From positions 160,259 to 224,258 of the forward strand of contig JAGFNQ010001187.1 of NCBI GenBank assembly GCA_024364735.1: DNA of 64,000 bases, given 5' to 3'. This DNA comes from Boesenbergia rotunda (Eukaryota; Streptophyta; Magnoliopsida; Zingiberales; Zingiberaceae). Shown here piece after piece: positions 10,798-22,940 of the stretch (its first letter is position 1; every line of letters begins with the position of its first letter). The position numbers were made by a program, and so were the translations under genes. The notes beneath the pieces are model-generated. The model searched no databases, was not told the origin of the DNA, and saw nothing but the letters and a program-made list of their open reading frames with translations.

Positions 10798-13700
10798 TCA
10801 AGCCTCGTAGAATTTTTTCACGAACAAAATGACAATCAATTTCAATGTGCTTAGTCGCTTATTAAACACAGGATTTGATGCAATGTAAATAGCAGCTTGA
10901 TTATCACACCACAATGTTGCTGGTACTGAAATTTTAAGTCCTACTTCAGTCAATAGTTGATACATCCACATTATTTCACACACAGACTGTGTCATAGGCC
11001 TATATTCTGACTCTATACTAGACCGTGATACAACGTTTTGTTTTCTACTCTTCCATGAAACTAAATTTCCTCCAACGAAAATACAATAACCTGAAGTAAA
11101 CCTTCTATCCATTTTAGAATCTGCCCAATCTGCATCTGAAAAACATTCAATATAAGTGTGCCATGATTTTTATATACAATACCTCGTCCGGATGCTCCCT
11201 TCAAGTAACACAAAATTTGCTCTAGCGCTGCCCAATGATGAACTATTAGAGATGACATAAACTGACTAATGACACAAACCGAATATGCAATAACTGACGT
11301 GTCACAGTAAGATAATTCAACTTCCCAACTAACCTTCTATATCTCTCTGGATGTTTGAATAGTTTTCCATCTACTGTGAGGTCAACGTTTTAAGTTATTA
11401 GAGTACTACAAAGTTTTGTCCTTAATTTTTTCTGTCTCAAATAATAAGTCAAGAACATATTTTATCTAAGATAGATATATACTTTTTTTATTTCTCATAA
11501 CTTCAACACCTAAGAAATACTTTAGCATCCCTAAGTCATTTGTATGAAACTGACTAAGAATGAAAGATTTAAGAGATGAAATTTCCGTAATATCACTTCC
11601 AGTAATAACAATATCATCCACATACACAATTAACAGAATAATACCCGCTCCTGGCTGCTTGTAGAATACAGAATGATCAGACTTGTTTTTTGTTATACCA
11701 AATTTTTTAATAACTTGACTAAATTTTCCAAACCAAGCACGAGGACTCTGTTTCAAACCATACAAAAATTTCTGAAGACGACAAACTCGCCCCATCTCCC
11801 CCTGAGCAACAAAACCAGGAAGTTGCTCCATATACACCTCCTCTTGAAGATCACCATGAAGAAAAGCATTCTTGATATCGAGTTGATGTAAAGACCAATG
11901 ATGAATAGCAGCCAATAAAATAAATAATCGAATAGATGTCAACTTTGCAACAGGAGAAAAAGTTTCAGAATAATCCACACCATAGATTTGAGCATAATCC
12001 TTAGCAACAAGACAAGCTTTTAGTCTTGCAACTAACCTATCTGGATTGACTTTAACTGTGAATACCCATTTGCATCCAATAGCTCGTTTTCCTAAAGGTA
12101 GATCAACCAAGTCTCAAGTATCATTATCATCCAAGGCTTTCATTTCCTCTATCATTGCATCTCTCCAACCAGGATGAGATAAGGCCTGACAAACATTTTT
12201 AGGAATAAAAATAGAGTCAAGTGAAGTAATAAAAGAGCAAGAAGAAGACGTCAAGCCATTATAAGAAATAAAAGAAGAAATAGAGTAAGTACACTGGCGT
12301 TTACCTTTACGTAATGCAATAGGAAGATCATCACTTGAAGTTCGATCTGATAACAAAGTAGTAGGTGCAGGATATGAATCAAGAGGTTACGACTGGAGTA
12401 TATTTGAATAATAGGAAATTTGACCAGAGCCGGTTCCAAAACAGGTGCAGAGGTTGTGATAGAATATATCAATAAATCATCATCTTCCCTTTGAGAAGTC
12501 GGGATAAGTGAGGATGGAAAATAAGGTGTGTCTTCCATGAAAGTGATATCAATTGAACCAAGGAAAATACACTTTAAAGACTTGGAATCTAATTTAGTGA
12601 CATGTGAACGAACATCCCGAACAAAACAAGTACTACCAAATATCCTAGGATTGACAGGATACGACTTATTGGAAAATAAAATTTTGTAAGGAATCTCACC
12701 ATGAAGAACAGATAAAGGCATGCGATCAATGAGAAAACATGTCGTAGAAACCGCATCTGCCTAAAAAGACTTGGGAACATTCATTTGAAATAAAAGAGCT
12801 CGTGCAGTCTCAAGAAGATGTCTGTTCTTACGCTCAGCCACGATATTTTGGAATGGAGTATCAACACAAGAGGTTTCATGAAGCATATCATTATGACTCA
12901 TATAAGTTTGAAATAGACTAGATGTATATTCCTTAGCATTATCACTTCGCAGAGTACAGATGGACGTATTGAATTAAGTCTTAATCTCAGCACAAAATGC
13001 ACAAAATAGAAAAAATAACTCAAAACAATTTTTCATTAAATATAACCAGGTTACAGGAGAATAATCATTCACAAAAGTGACAAAATACCTAAAACCAGGT
13101 TTAGACAAAATAGGACAAGGACCCCAAATATCGGAATGAACCAACTCAAAAGGTATAATAGCACGTTTATTTATTCTTGGACTAGAACTAAGACGGTGAT
13201 GCTTTGCAAACTAGCATGACTCACAATTTAATAAAGACACTTTACTATATTGTGGACAAAGCTTCTTGAGCGAAGGAAGAGATGGATGACCTAACCTACA
13301 ATGAGCCTCGAAAGAAGTAATTACACTCGAGCAAGCGAAGGATCTTGAGACAGGTGAATCAAGAATACGGAGACCTCCAGATTCATGTCTTTTACCAATA
13401 ATCTTCTTCGTCAAAAGATCCTGAAATAAACAATGATCGGGAAAAAATGAGATGCAACAGTTAAGATTACAAGTTAATTGACTAACAGAGAGCAAATTAA
13501 AAGATAAATTGGGTAAATGTAAGACAGAGGATAAGGAAACCAAAGGAGTAGGATTGATAGTGTCAGACCCACAAACACAAAATGAAGATCTATCAGCCAA
13601 AGTAATGATAAGAGTGTTAGATTTGTGTGAAAAAGTAGAAAAGAGACTAGTCATATGATCCGTGACACCAGAATCAATGACCCACTTAGAGGATGATGAA

Positions 13701-14669
13701 ACAAGACATGTGTTGTGATTACCTGAATCAGCAATAGCAGTAACAGAGGAAGATGATTCCTGATATTGAGAGAACTTGGCAAATTCATCTGCAAAGATAA
13801 GAACTGATTTATCAGGGGTATCATTAGTAGATGCAATATGAGCCAAGTGTTTTTACTGATTCTTGTACTAAAATTTTCTGCACTCAAACTTTGTATGAAC
13901 CGGCTTACAACAATAGTTGCATATAATACCACTAGAATTTAACGTCCAAGTTTCAAAATCTTGCGAGTCTCCTTTGTTTCCACTGTGAATAGTTGATTTT
14001 TTTGGCACATAATTAGTATTGCGACTCACCAAAGCACCACTAAGTGGAATAGGTGTGATATTTTCTGTACAGAGAATGCGGCTAAACACATCTTGTAATG
14101 AGGTGACCTCAGATCCAGAGAGAACTTGTGATTTAGCGGATTCGAAGTCAGGAAATAAGCCAACAAGGAAGCTCATGACAGTCATCTGCTCCCGTTGGCG
14201 TTGTTGAACCTTTACATCAGGGCTAATGGGCAGCAACATATTAAGTTTTTCATATGTTTTTTTTGAAAGTCATAAAGTAATTAATCAGAAACTAATCTTG
14301 TTTTTTCACACGGTAAAAAACTTTGCAAACCTCATATATACGGGTGAGATTCCCTTTTCCAGAATACAGAAATTCTAGATAATCCATCAATTCTTTAACA
14401 AATTCACAGTGACTGATTAAACCAATTACCTCATTATCAATACAATTCCGAATCTGAAGAAACAAGCGAGTATCCTCTCTAAGTTATTTCTGCTTCAAAT
14501 CATCTTGAGGAGGGTTATCGGTCAAATGATCATCTTTATCAATACTCCGTAGATAAAAACGAACAGTCTTACTCCAATCCAAATAGTTTGAATCATTTAA
14601 CTTATAATCTGTGATGTTAGACATTATAGGCACCACATCCGTTATAATAGAAGGCTTATTTTCAGCCAT
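10798..14669 (-). pseudogene. Copia gag-pol polyprotein, frameshifted
   Basis: Gag starts at ATG 14669 ('MAENKPS...LNDSNYLDWSKTV'). It ends with a zinc knuckle 'CNYCCKPVHTKFEC' (CX2CX4HX4C) near 13890. Protease: 'WVIDSGVTDHM' near 13675. Integrase: an HHCC-type 'HCRLGHPSL...CESC' near 13290-13211, and the catalytic-Glu region near 12830 ('FQNIVAERKN'). Reverse transcriptase: 12110-11466, with 'VDYSETFSPVAKL' and the catalytic 'YVDDIVITGSD'. RNase H: 11258-10798, with 'SRSSIESEYRPM' and 'LWCDNQAA'. At least five frame breaks or stops separate these parts, so no functional polyprotein remains. Confidence 0.85.
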
Positions 14670-15159
14670 AGAAATGAAATAAAAAAAGAATTTCAAACCA
14701 AACACGGCAGCAACTTACTTTGCAAATAGGGAGGCAAACAGAGAAGGGAAGAAGAGCAACACCAGATCTGAAGCTTGTGCTAGAAAGACAAAACACAATA
14801 ACAAGACAACTATAAACACTTCAGCAAAAGAGAGCACAGTTATGATGCATACGCCAACAGCAACGAAGCAGGACACGAGAAAACACAGCAACAGGGCAGG
14901 AACCAAGCTCTGGGAGGAAGTCGCCCTACTGCTATCAAGTGGATAAGCATAAGAAGACTATTTCAGGAAGTATCTGGGAAGAGGAAGCAATCACAGACTG
15001 CTTGCGGCGAGAAGCAGCTATCGGCAAGGAAGCAAATCTTGATGATGAGTTCACACAAAGAGGTGAAGCGCCAAAAGAGAAGGGGAGAAAAGAAATCGTG
15101 CAAAGTGCCGAAAGAAAAAAAGGGAAAAGAGAGAGGAGAAGCGGCAGTGGAAATCTAAT

Positions 15160-15171
15160 GCTCTGATACCA
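15160..15171 (-). promoter_or_regulatory. Copia primer binding site (initiator tRNA-Met)
   Basis: An exact TGGTATCAGAGC on the minus strand directly abuts the 5' LTR. This is the usual primer site of plant Copia elements. Confidence 0.9.
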
Positions 15172-15379
15172 TGTTACAATAAAAGAATTCTCAATATACA
15201 AAAGTTACAAGATGTACGGCCTTTATATACAAAATTAGAGATCTATTCTAGGAAATAAATAGGCCTATTTATATACAAAGTTAGGGGTCTATTCTAGGAA
15301 GTAATTAGGATTCTATTCTAGGGAGTAATTTGTATTTTAGGTAAAATATAAATTAGGATATATATTTATTTAGCTAATA
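15172..15379 (-). repeat. 5' LTR of Copia element
   Basis: 208 bp, starting TGTTACAATAAAAG and ending GCTAATA on the plus strand. It aligns throughout with the LTR at 10234-10665 except for the MITE. It holds the empty MITE site at 'AGTAATTTGTATTTTAGG'. Confidence 0.85.
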
Positions 15380-15384
15380 AGTGG

Positions 15385-15691
15385 TTTTTATATAGTCAAG
15401 GTTGTGTAATACTTCAGCAAGTATTTGGTTGTTTTGTCGTAATGTTTTCGTAAATGTTTCAAGTTTATGAACTAATAGTTGTTGTTGTATTTCTAATGTT
15501 ATGCCTAAACTAATAACAAAATCTGTCAGAGAATTTAAGTGTCAGTTATCTGTATGTAGACAATGAGTATGAGCTTTGACCAGTATATAACAACTATGTT
15601 TATTATGGTCTAAAGTGATAAATGTTCTTGGTTGTAATGCTAAGTCTAAATATTCTAAGGTTCTTATATGTGATGACGAGGTTGAAAGCAT
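15385..15691 (-). pseudogene. caulimovirid ORF1, N-terminal part
   Basis: The frame starts at ATG 15691-15689, just after the primer site. A short 'EYLDLAL' phrase near residue 13 and the following His/Asn-rich stretch recall the badnavirus ORF1 protein (DUF1319 family), a virion-associated protein. An in-frame TGA lies at 15544-15542. The reading then becomes a coiled-coil-like stretch (Leu/Gln/Glu rich) up to the Copia insertion. The rest of the gene lies at 10228-10057, beyond the Copia element. The DUF1319 call is by eye. Confidence 0.55.
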
Positions 15692-15715
15692 ATACTAGTC
15701 TCAATGTCGTAATAG

Positions 15716-15727
15716 GCTCTGATACAA
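15716..15727 (-). promoter_or_regulatory. caulimovirid tRNA-Met primer binding site
   Basis: The minus strand reads TTGTATCAGAGC, one base off the canonical TGGTATCAGAGC complementary to initiator tRNA-Met. It lies 24 bases upstream of the ORF1 ATG. By convention this marks position 1 of a caulimovirid genome. No LTR borders it, unlike the PBS of the Copia element nearby. Confidence 0.65.
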
Positions 15728-16837
15728 AAAAATTTAATTTTCTGGAGCTTTTTTGTTTTTAAACCGAAAGAAAAATTACTCTTGGAAGAAGTGTATGAAG
15801 AAGATCTAAGCCTTTGAAAGATAGTTTCTTATTTCTCTATGTCTTACTAGTGAGCCTCACCTAGTAAGAAGCCTTAGCTCTATTGTTTATTCCTGTTTTT
15901 CTTACCCTGACTTTTCTTCAGGTCTTATGGTTGCATTTTGCCTTACTTGAGCCAACACAGGTTTTACAAAGAACAAAAAGTAAACATAGCATTCTTCTTT
16001 CGCTAGTTACTGTTCTACCAAAGGATATACTTAGATAAGGACTAAGGATTTTTGACATTAGAGATACAGAAAACCATAGCCTTCATAGGAGGATCCAATC
16101 CCCCCTCCATCAGAAGCACCCATGATATGATCTTATCCCATGAGAAAATCCTATCTTGACACCGTCAACAGCAAAGACATTCTCTTGGAAATATAGTATG
16201 ACGGTTTCTTATGCGACTGGATTTGGGATTGGCTTTCAAAAAGGCAAAGTTGGGCCTATTTTGCGTGCTTGTACCGAATAGTGGGTCATCTCCCGATCGG
16301 CTTATTCAGGGTAGTCGAGTCCTTCAAGCACAAGACCTTAGAGGCCGAGATTTTCGGGTTTGAGACCTTTATTGCAGGTTGAGACCTATAGAACCGAGAC
16401 CTTCAGCTCCAAGACCCTTGGAGCTGAAACTCCCAAGGTTGAGACCTCTGTGGCTAGTCGAGATCTTTGAGTCTGAGACCTCTAACGACAATGGACTCAT
16501 GCGGACCGAGTTCTCCAAATGACTGTAACCCTGGGTCTAGCCAACATCTAATCTCCCTCTCAAGAGCACTTGGGTGAATACCTTATTTGTCTGTGTCCTT
16601 TTGTCGTGATGCTTGTGCCACGCTCTCGGGATCACCTCTTTAATGCAAGTATAATTAGGCCTTTAGGAAATATAAAGTTAATATAATATAAAGCAGTTCT
16701 TACACCCAAAAATCAGAAAGGTTTACTTATTTCTTGTATTATCACAAGAGTTGCACATCACTTATTTCCTGTTCAGGATATATAGAGGGGAGGAAAAATG
16801 AGAGGAACATAAAAGTGTATTGCAAGTGAAATTTTAC
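15728..16837. other. non-coding DNA between viral copy and MAPR4-like exon 4
   Basis: No gene is recognised. The first 300-400 bases may include the viral region upstream of the primer site. At about 16310-16480 there is a loose array of GAGACC/GAGACCT phrases. The stretch should belong to the intron after MAPR4-like exon 4 if that gene is still transcribed. Confidence 0.4.
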
Positions 16838-19800
16838 CTGTAAAATTTCCAGATACAAAGGCTCGTGATGCATCTCTGATATCAATTCAAAAGGTTCATT
16901 TAGCATCAAATGATAATACAACACAAATAATATCACAAAATTGGAACATAAAGTAGTAGTAGTAGTAGTACTAAACTTAGATGGATCCAACAGTAAAATT
17001 GGATGCCTAAATGGAACCTACAGTATAATTATCCATACTTAATATTGCTGACTCCATCCTAGTGGCATGTTCCCAGGCATAAAAATTGATAGTACTTTTC
17101 TTCTTTATAGTGTCTGGCAATCATAAAGCACTTGATTTTCATGTAACTAACATGCATTAGATATCCTGAAGAAGATACTATATCTATCTTAAAATTAGCA
17201 ACATATAGCCATGATTAAATATCTTAATAATAGAGAAATTTAAAATAAATAATAATTATAAAAAAATTGTGAACATTGAGTAGATCACAAAGTTTTTAGT
17301 GGACTAAATATTGTGCAAGATTCAATTTGCAAATTTATGAATATTTAATCACTTTAATGGGTTTTGTTAACCAACATATTTGCCTTGATGTCTTTAAAGG
17401 GCTTCTCATGTAGCATCGAGAAGGGGTATTGGCAAGCTATTCTTCTCTTAAACTTCTATTAATATGCTCTCTTTGACAGCAATAGGTTGACCATACTGAT
17501 TATGATAGAATTGTAATTTATTAAGAGTAAGTTATTAAAATTGTGATTATAAATGATTACTTATAATATTATTATTTGAGTTTAGTATTCAAACTGATAC
17601 CGAAGTCTATCAGCCTCTCATGGTCGTGCCTGCATGGGCAACTCTAGGTTGGTATCATTGGTTACTTGAGTTTTTTTTTCCTAAACTAGCACATAAGAGG
17701 CAGAAATAGTGTCATAAGACCATATTTTTGTTCCATATGTTGGGTAGGCGAAATTTTATGATTAAGTTAAACTAGGTATTATTGTTCTAACTCTGTCATT
17801 TTATCATTGTATATCTACTTTGAGCCTATGTGGGAATGATTTATATATATTAACTATATGGTTCTGTACCAGGATTATTTTATTTTGATAAATTTCAAAA
17901 ATGATTATAATATTTAAATTAGTTTCCTAATCTCCTCATGTGAACATTTTAACGTTATGAATATGTTGGCTTTCTCATGTATACATAATGTGATCTTCGT
18001 ACTTAGAAATATGATAGCACAGATTATAATGCAAATATTTATGGTAATTTCACAAAACATGTCTAAACATCATATTAGTAAATTAACAGCCATTACAACT
18101 TGCTGAAGTTGGTTTACCTATTTCCATCTTCTTGGGACTTTGTTCACACTAGTGTATGTCTTTAAATTGGGTATGATTCCTAAGAAATTCTGAAATCTCA
18201 GTCACAAGAATCTGTTTTTATTTGTTTGTTGATAACTGATCTTCTGCTTATATTTTGTATTTTGATATCATAATTGGTATTCAAAAATTATGTGTTTATA
18301 TTATTATGTTGGTTCCATGTTTCATAGGTTATTATTTATCAAATTAGAAATAATATTATCTATTCATTTCGCCTATTCTCATCAAAAAAAACTTTTCCGT
18401 GATCTAACAGATTTTAGTCCTTACGTACTAATGATATAGAAAGTACACTAATGGATACAATCTTTGCTTTATGCACTATCATGGAAGCATGAGAGATTTT
18501 AGCTATTGTCATTTATGGAAGCAACAACTGTGTTCATTTTTACTCAATACTACAAAGTATTATATAAAATACATTCATATTGTTTTGATCTGGCAGATTA
18601 CTTTTCAGTGAAATGATGAATTTGAAATTTAGTCATACAGATGGAGCAGAGAAAAAGAATCTCAATGTGGAAGTTAGCACCATATGTTTGATATTTAATT
18701 ACTATTGTTTTGATTCAAACTTCTTAGTAGCTTCCAGGATCATGTGAAATAAAACCAAACTTAATTGACTGATAATTTTATAATTAGAATACTTTCTTTT
18801 CAAATGTTCATTTGTGATATCAATAAGATGGCAATGCATACCAAATAAGGAAGTTTAAAGTACACGATCAACCAAAGTTAGGTCCTAGCATTTAATAATA
18901 GGGTTTGGATTTGCTAAAAATCATGGGTCTGGCAGATTTTGGTACCCATCTACATAAACAAGGAGAGTTCAAGTAGATGGAATCATAGTCAAGAATGTAA
19001 TTAATTGAGCTATGGTAGTGTGTTTAGTCAAGTTTGAATTTGAGGACTAACAAAAATTTGGGTACCGAAATCATTATCATCCCTTTAATATCGTTATTTT
19101 ACAGAAGTCATAACTATTATACCTAGCTAGTTCCACATGCCATCTAGAATTTTTTTTATGAAAGTGGATCTGTAGAGGAGCTTGTCTAATCTTCAGTTTC
19201 ATGAGTTGGTTTCAATAAACTTAGTATAGAGGTTTTGCTTGTGATCTTAAGCAAGCATCGCAACTTCTGCAAAATCCTCTGCTAGAAAAGTAATTTATAA
19301 ATGTTTGGGGTTATTGAAATTGTTGTCTTGTATTATGGCTTCAACAAGATGTCAATATGGCTAAAAAAAATTTAAAACACTAATAAAATTAGCAAGACTA
19401 CTTTTATTTCAATACTTAGATAGGCAATGAACTTTGTCATAATAACCTTAACTTGTATACAGCTAAAATATTCATTATAGCGAATGTTGTTAACTTATAG
19501 ACCATAATAGCGAATGCCTTAATTTTAACATGCTATGAATTAGATCTTTGAAATGTGGGGGGCTCTATATTTGGAAGATAAAAAATTTCAAATTCAATTA
19601 TATGATCCACTAGTGTCCTAACTTTAACTTGTTATGGTCATGTTTTGTGACAAGAATCTAACAGTGAGAATGATCATGAGATTTGCAAGTGTTCAAGTAG
19701 TTATAGATTATATGGCATGCAATCAATTAGTTCTCTTAATCTACTAGTAATGCAAATATTTTAGAAAATATTCTTGATATAAATGTAATTATACTATTTC

Positions 19801-21992
19801 TCAATGCAAATTTGCCAAATAATTTGTGCATATATTTGATTTAGGATGATAAAAAAATGTGTTCTTATTTATGCAAAAATAAAGTATGTTAGTCAAGTTA
19901 TACATATTTTAGCATGATTTTCATATGTGAAGAATTCATGAAAGATCCTAATTTTTTGTAGCATGTCTATACGTTTGTGCATATGATTCACACCTATTTT
20001 AAAATTGCTTATATTGGAGATATCATAGTCCAAATTTATCAACATAGTTGATGTTAAAATGTTATTGTTGGTATCTAGTCTTTTATCTCCAGATGTATGT
20101 CACATGGGACTAAAAATACTAGATGCATTAATGTATGCAAACTAGCATAGATAATGTTGAAATAAAAAAATAATAAAGAAAATGTCTAATTAAAGACAAA
20201 AAACAGAATATAAATTCTTAATGTATTGAGGGTAATATGGCTAGCCCTGGTAGAGCCTATGCGTGGTGGGAACCTAAAATTTGTGATAGGAGGAAGTTTG
20301 ATATGTAATAACAAATCAATAGTAGGTCAAAAAGCAAATTGTCTAAATTTGAATGTATTTTGTGCTTATTATAAATGTTGTACTCTGATTTTATTCCTAT
20401 GGCGATAATATTATTGCTTCTATGTAAGTGGTTTAGGAAGAATATTGCTCTAAATGACACCCTATAAAGTAACTATTATGAGATGCGACTCTAGCCAGCC
20501 CTCACCTAATGGAGTTATGAATACCTAGACGATTGTGGCTAGGAGAATTGAGCGAACTTCAGAAAATTTAATGAAAGAAGGCAAGCTTATAGCCAAAATA
20601 ATATGCTACTTCATGATACATAATTTAACATTGTTTGTATTTTAATTGACAACCGTCCAAAACATATGTAATGTAATTTTAGACCTTATTCACTTTGCTC
20701 CCTTAAAAGAAAATTATTCCACTAATTGAAGTTTAAGTGGCTTAATGATGCACAGTATGGACGGGTAGAGCAGCACAATATTTTTTATCTTCTTTCTATA
20801 ATTTTTATTTATTTATTTTCAATTTGTGATTATTAACGAAGTTTAAAATAAATTATAATTATAGAACCTTGTGGACACATTAAAGGATAACATCACAAAG
20901 TTTTTCATTGCGCAAGGTTCAACGTCCAATGTGGGAAATATTAATTACTTCAATGGATTTTTATTTTTCCCAATATATTTGGTTTATGGTCTGGTCTCTC
21001 AAAGACATATGTGATATTATCAAGACGGAGTAGCTGCAGCAGTAATTTGTAGTATTGTATAATTATTAACGTAAACTATTAAAATTATTATTACAAATAA
21101 TTATTTGAAATTAAACTATATCAATCTCCAATGGACACCTGATCTTATTCTTGGGAAGTTGATTCTTTGTTAGACTGACACACAGGGCGCAGAAACCGCT
21201 CTTTAGAACAACACTGCACAGTTCTGACATTTAATTAAATTAAGGATTATTTTTTCTATGTATTGTAATATAATACATGCAAATTAAATTCAAATAATCG
21301 AGTTAGACCTAACTGTCATTTTATCATTGTATATTTTTTTCGATTTTATTTATTAGAATACATGGTGTAAAAAAATTTGGTTTTATTACATGAACACTAA
21401 AATGAACATAGATTAGCACAAGTTGGCAAGCTTTAGAATGCTATTGTAGATATAAAATAAATGAACGCACCTTCCTGCAAAGTGATGGTACCCTCCGCCA
21501 GGACCATAATGTGTTTTCCCTTTTGTCACATCGAACACTGATCTGCAAACAAAAATAATAAAAATAACAATGAATCTTTTTGCATAGCAAAGACCAAATC
21601 ATGTTTTAGAAAAATTCAACATAAGATCGCCATAAGGCCATACCCGAGAATGCCAAGCAGTATTGGAAGCCTTTCATCGGTCCCGTTGTACAAAGCCAAT
21701 TCCTCGAAAGTCCACAATGTCTGTCCACAAAAGCTCAAAAGAAAAGTTAACAATAAGCATGGTATTGAACACCGTAATTCAATGGAGAATAATCAGAAAC
21801 AGGATATGACGAGGAAAGAGCTTGCTCGAAACAGATGGAAATAGAGACAAAAGTACGAAAGAAAGAAAAGAGACGAACCTGTGGGAGATGTCTCCTCGAG
21901 GAGAATTGTAGGGCAAAGGCGATTAGAGCAACGAGAACCCCTAAACCCAGCAGGGGAGACCAAATTTGGATCGGCCTCCAGGGCGAGGCCAT
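16838..21992 (-). CDS. MAPR4: membrane-associated progesterone-binding protein 4-like (MAPR4), exons 1-4 only
   Basis: Four exons join in phase. Exon 1: 21992-21879, a 38-codon start with one hydrophobic membrane anchor (residues about 12-30). Exon 2: 21720-21644, with 'TFEELALYNGTDERLP'. Exon 3: 21542-21471, with 'SVFDVTKGKTHYGPGGGYHH'. Exon 4: 16875-16838, with 'RDASRAFVSGNFT'. Splice sites are GT-AG. This is the cytochrome b5-like heme/steroid-binding fold of the MAPR family, closest to the Arabidopsis At4g14965 type as I recall it; the family binds heme or steroids at endomembranes. The rest of the domain and the C-terminal tail are missing: no later exon was found in the 16.8 kb downstream, which is filled by viral and mobile DNA. 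Either the next intron is very long or the gene is broken. Confidence 0.8.
16955..16972. repeat. AGT microsatellite
   Basis: About six AGT (ACT on the minus strand) units lie 80 bases upstream of MAPR4-like exon 4, inside the 4.6-kb intron. Confidence 0.8.
17230..17830 (+). repeat. diverged direct repeat, copy 1, in MAPR4-like intron 3
   Basis: Shares ordered blocks with 20810-21350: 'ATCACAAAGTTTTT', 'TATTAAAATT..GATTA', and 'CTGTCATTTTATCATTGTATA', in the same order and orientation, about 3.5-3.6 kb apart. Neither copy has a coding frame. It could be a remnant LTR pair or a segmental duplication. Confidence 0.5.
20810..21350 (+). repeat. diverged direct repeat, copy 2, in MAPR4-like intron 3
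   Basis: This is the partner of the copy at 17230-17830. The DNA between the two copies (17.8-20.8 kb) is AT-rich and shows no transposon gene. Confidence 0.5.
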
Positions 21993-22070
21993 TCGCCGAT
22001 CTCCTTTCCTTCCCCTTGGATTCCGTCGATCTATTTGGCCTACCGAATATTTCGGCAACTATGTGAGTTA
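21993..22070 (-). promoter_or_regulatory. 5' UTR / promoter-proximal region of the MAPR4-like gene
   Basis: The GC-richer leader runs up to the ATG at 21992 and then passes into AT-rich upstream DNA. No clear TATA box could be fixed, as expected for many housekeeping genes. Confidence 0.4.
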
Positions 22071-22940
22071 ATTACCAACGAAATTCTTCATTTTTATTTT
22101 CTTTTTTGGTTATAGATACTAATCATAAAAATTGACTTTAAAAAAAATGCATTTCCACCTCATAGTTCACCATTTCCTTGAAGGCCCTCTTAAGTTTCTA
22201 AACTACCATTATACCCATCGGCCTTTTGTCACCATCAAAGTAAAACTTGATTTATAAATAGTTCTACGGCTTTTTATCAAACGGGCCATATGAGAATTTC
22301 TAATTACGAAAACACATACTGAAGTTTTCTTTTTATCAAAGGGTGCATCAAAAAAATATGCTCTTCCTCTTATACCCCTCCCGTCAACAATTTGCTTTCT
22401 CAATTAGCTTTCTGAGGTATCCGAGGTACTTTTTCGTAGTTTTCAATTTAAAATAATATATTATGGTTCGGATCCCCAGAGAGTGGAATTTTTCTCATCC
22501 TACATATATATATATCTACCTTGCACAACTAGACTCATCACGAAGGTACATATATATTTCTACCTTGCCCCAGAGAGCGGACTTGGTCTAGAGGTGACTT
22601 CAAAGAGTCAACTTAAAAGAATCGTTGAGGAAGATAGATGTTGAAGGAGAAACTTCAAGCAACAGTTTGTTTAATAAAAGGAAGAAAAAGATTTAGTAAT
22701 GTACGTATAATTGGCTACTTAAAATTTGTGTATACGGTGAAAAGAAATAGTATAAGGATTCTTATAGGGCTTATTTCAGCTAGACTCTGTTTTGCTCTGA
22801 TATGGTATCAGACCTAATTTTATACATGATCAACTCTTTCTATTAATTTTTTGTTTAGAGCAGGACGCTAATGGTGTCATGCATTACATAAATAAGGTTC
22901 TTAGAACTTGTTTAAACTTACGATAAATTCATGCTTGAAT
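22071..22940. other. intergenic, upstream of the MAPR4-like gene
   Basis: AT-rich non-coding DNA with a short TA run near 22503-22514. No gene is recognised. A 'TGGTATCAGA' phrase at 22803 is not flanked by LTR ends. Confidence 0.4.

Larger units (their letters stand above)
10234..15379 (-). mobile_element. complete Copia LTR retrotransposon with short LTRs
   Basis: Both LTRs, PBS, polypurine tract, gag and pol are present on the minus strand. The target duplication is AGCGG (10229-10233) and AGTGG (15380-15384), differing at one base. It inserted into ORF1 of the caulimovirid copy. The LTRs, without the MITE, differ at roughly 18 of about 208 positions by eye, so the insertion is old. Confidence 0.85.
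4905..15727 (-). other. endogenous caulimovirid (pararetrovirus) fragment, badnavirus-like gene order
   Basis: A decayed copy of a plant pararetrovirus integrated on the minus strand. From the tRNA primer site it shows ORF1, an ORF2 starting in an ATGA overlap, then a polyprotein with movement-protein, coat-protein-like, aspartic protease and reverse transcriptase regions. The RT stops before its YxDD box, and no RNase H was found. Two later insertions interrupt it: Copia 10234-15379 and a MITE at 7355-7870. Many stops and frameshifts run throughout, so it cannot be an active virus. Three ORFs in this order occur in badnaviruses and tungroviruses. The genus cannot be assigned from motifs alone; florendoviruses and other endogenous lineages remain possible. 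Confidence 0.75.

Noticed and set aside
16742..16990. Minus-strand frame of 82 codons over MAPR4-like exon 4
   Set aside because: It is in a different frame from exon 4 and starts in an ACT microsatellite.
22795..22815. TGGTATCAGA as a retrotransposon primer site
   Set aside because: Only ten bases match, and no LTR end adjoins it.
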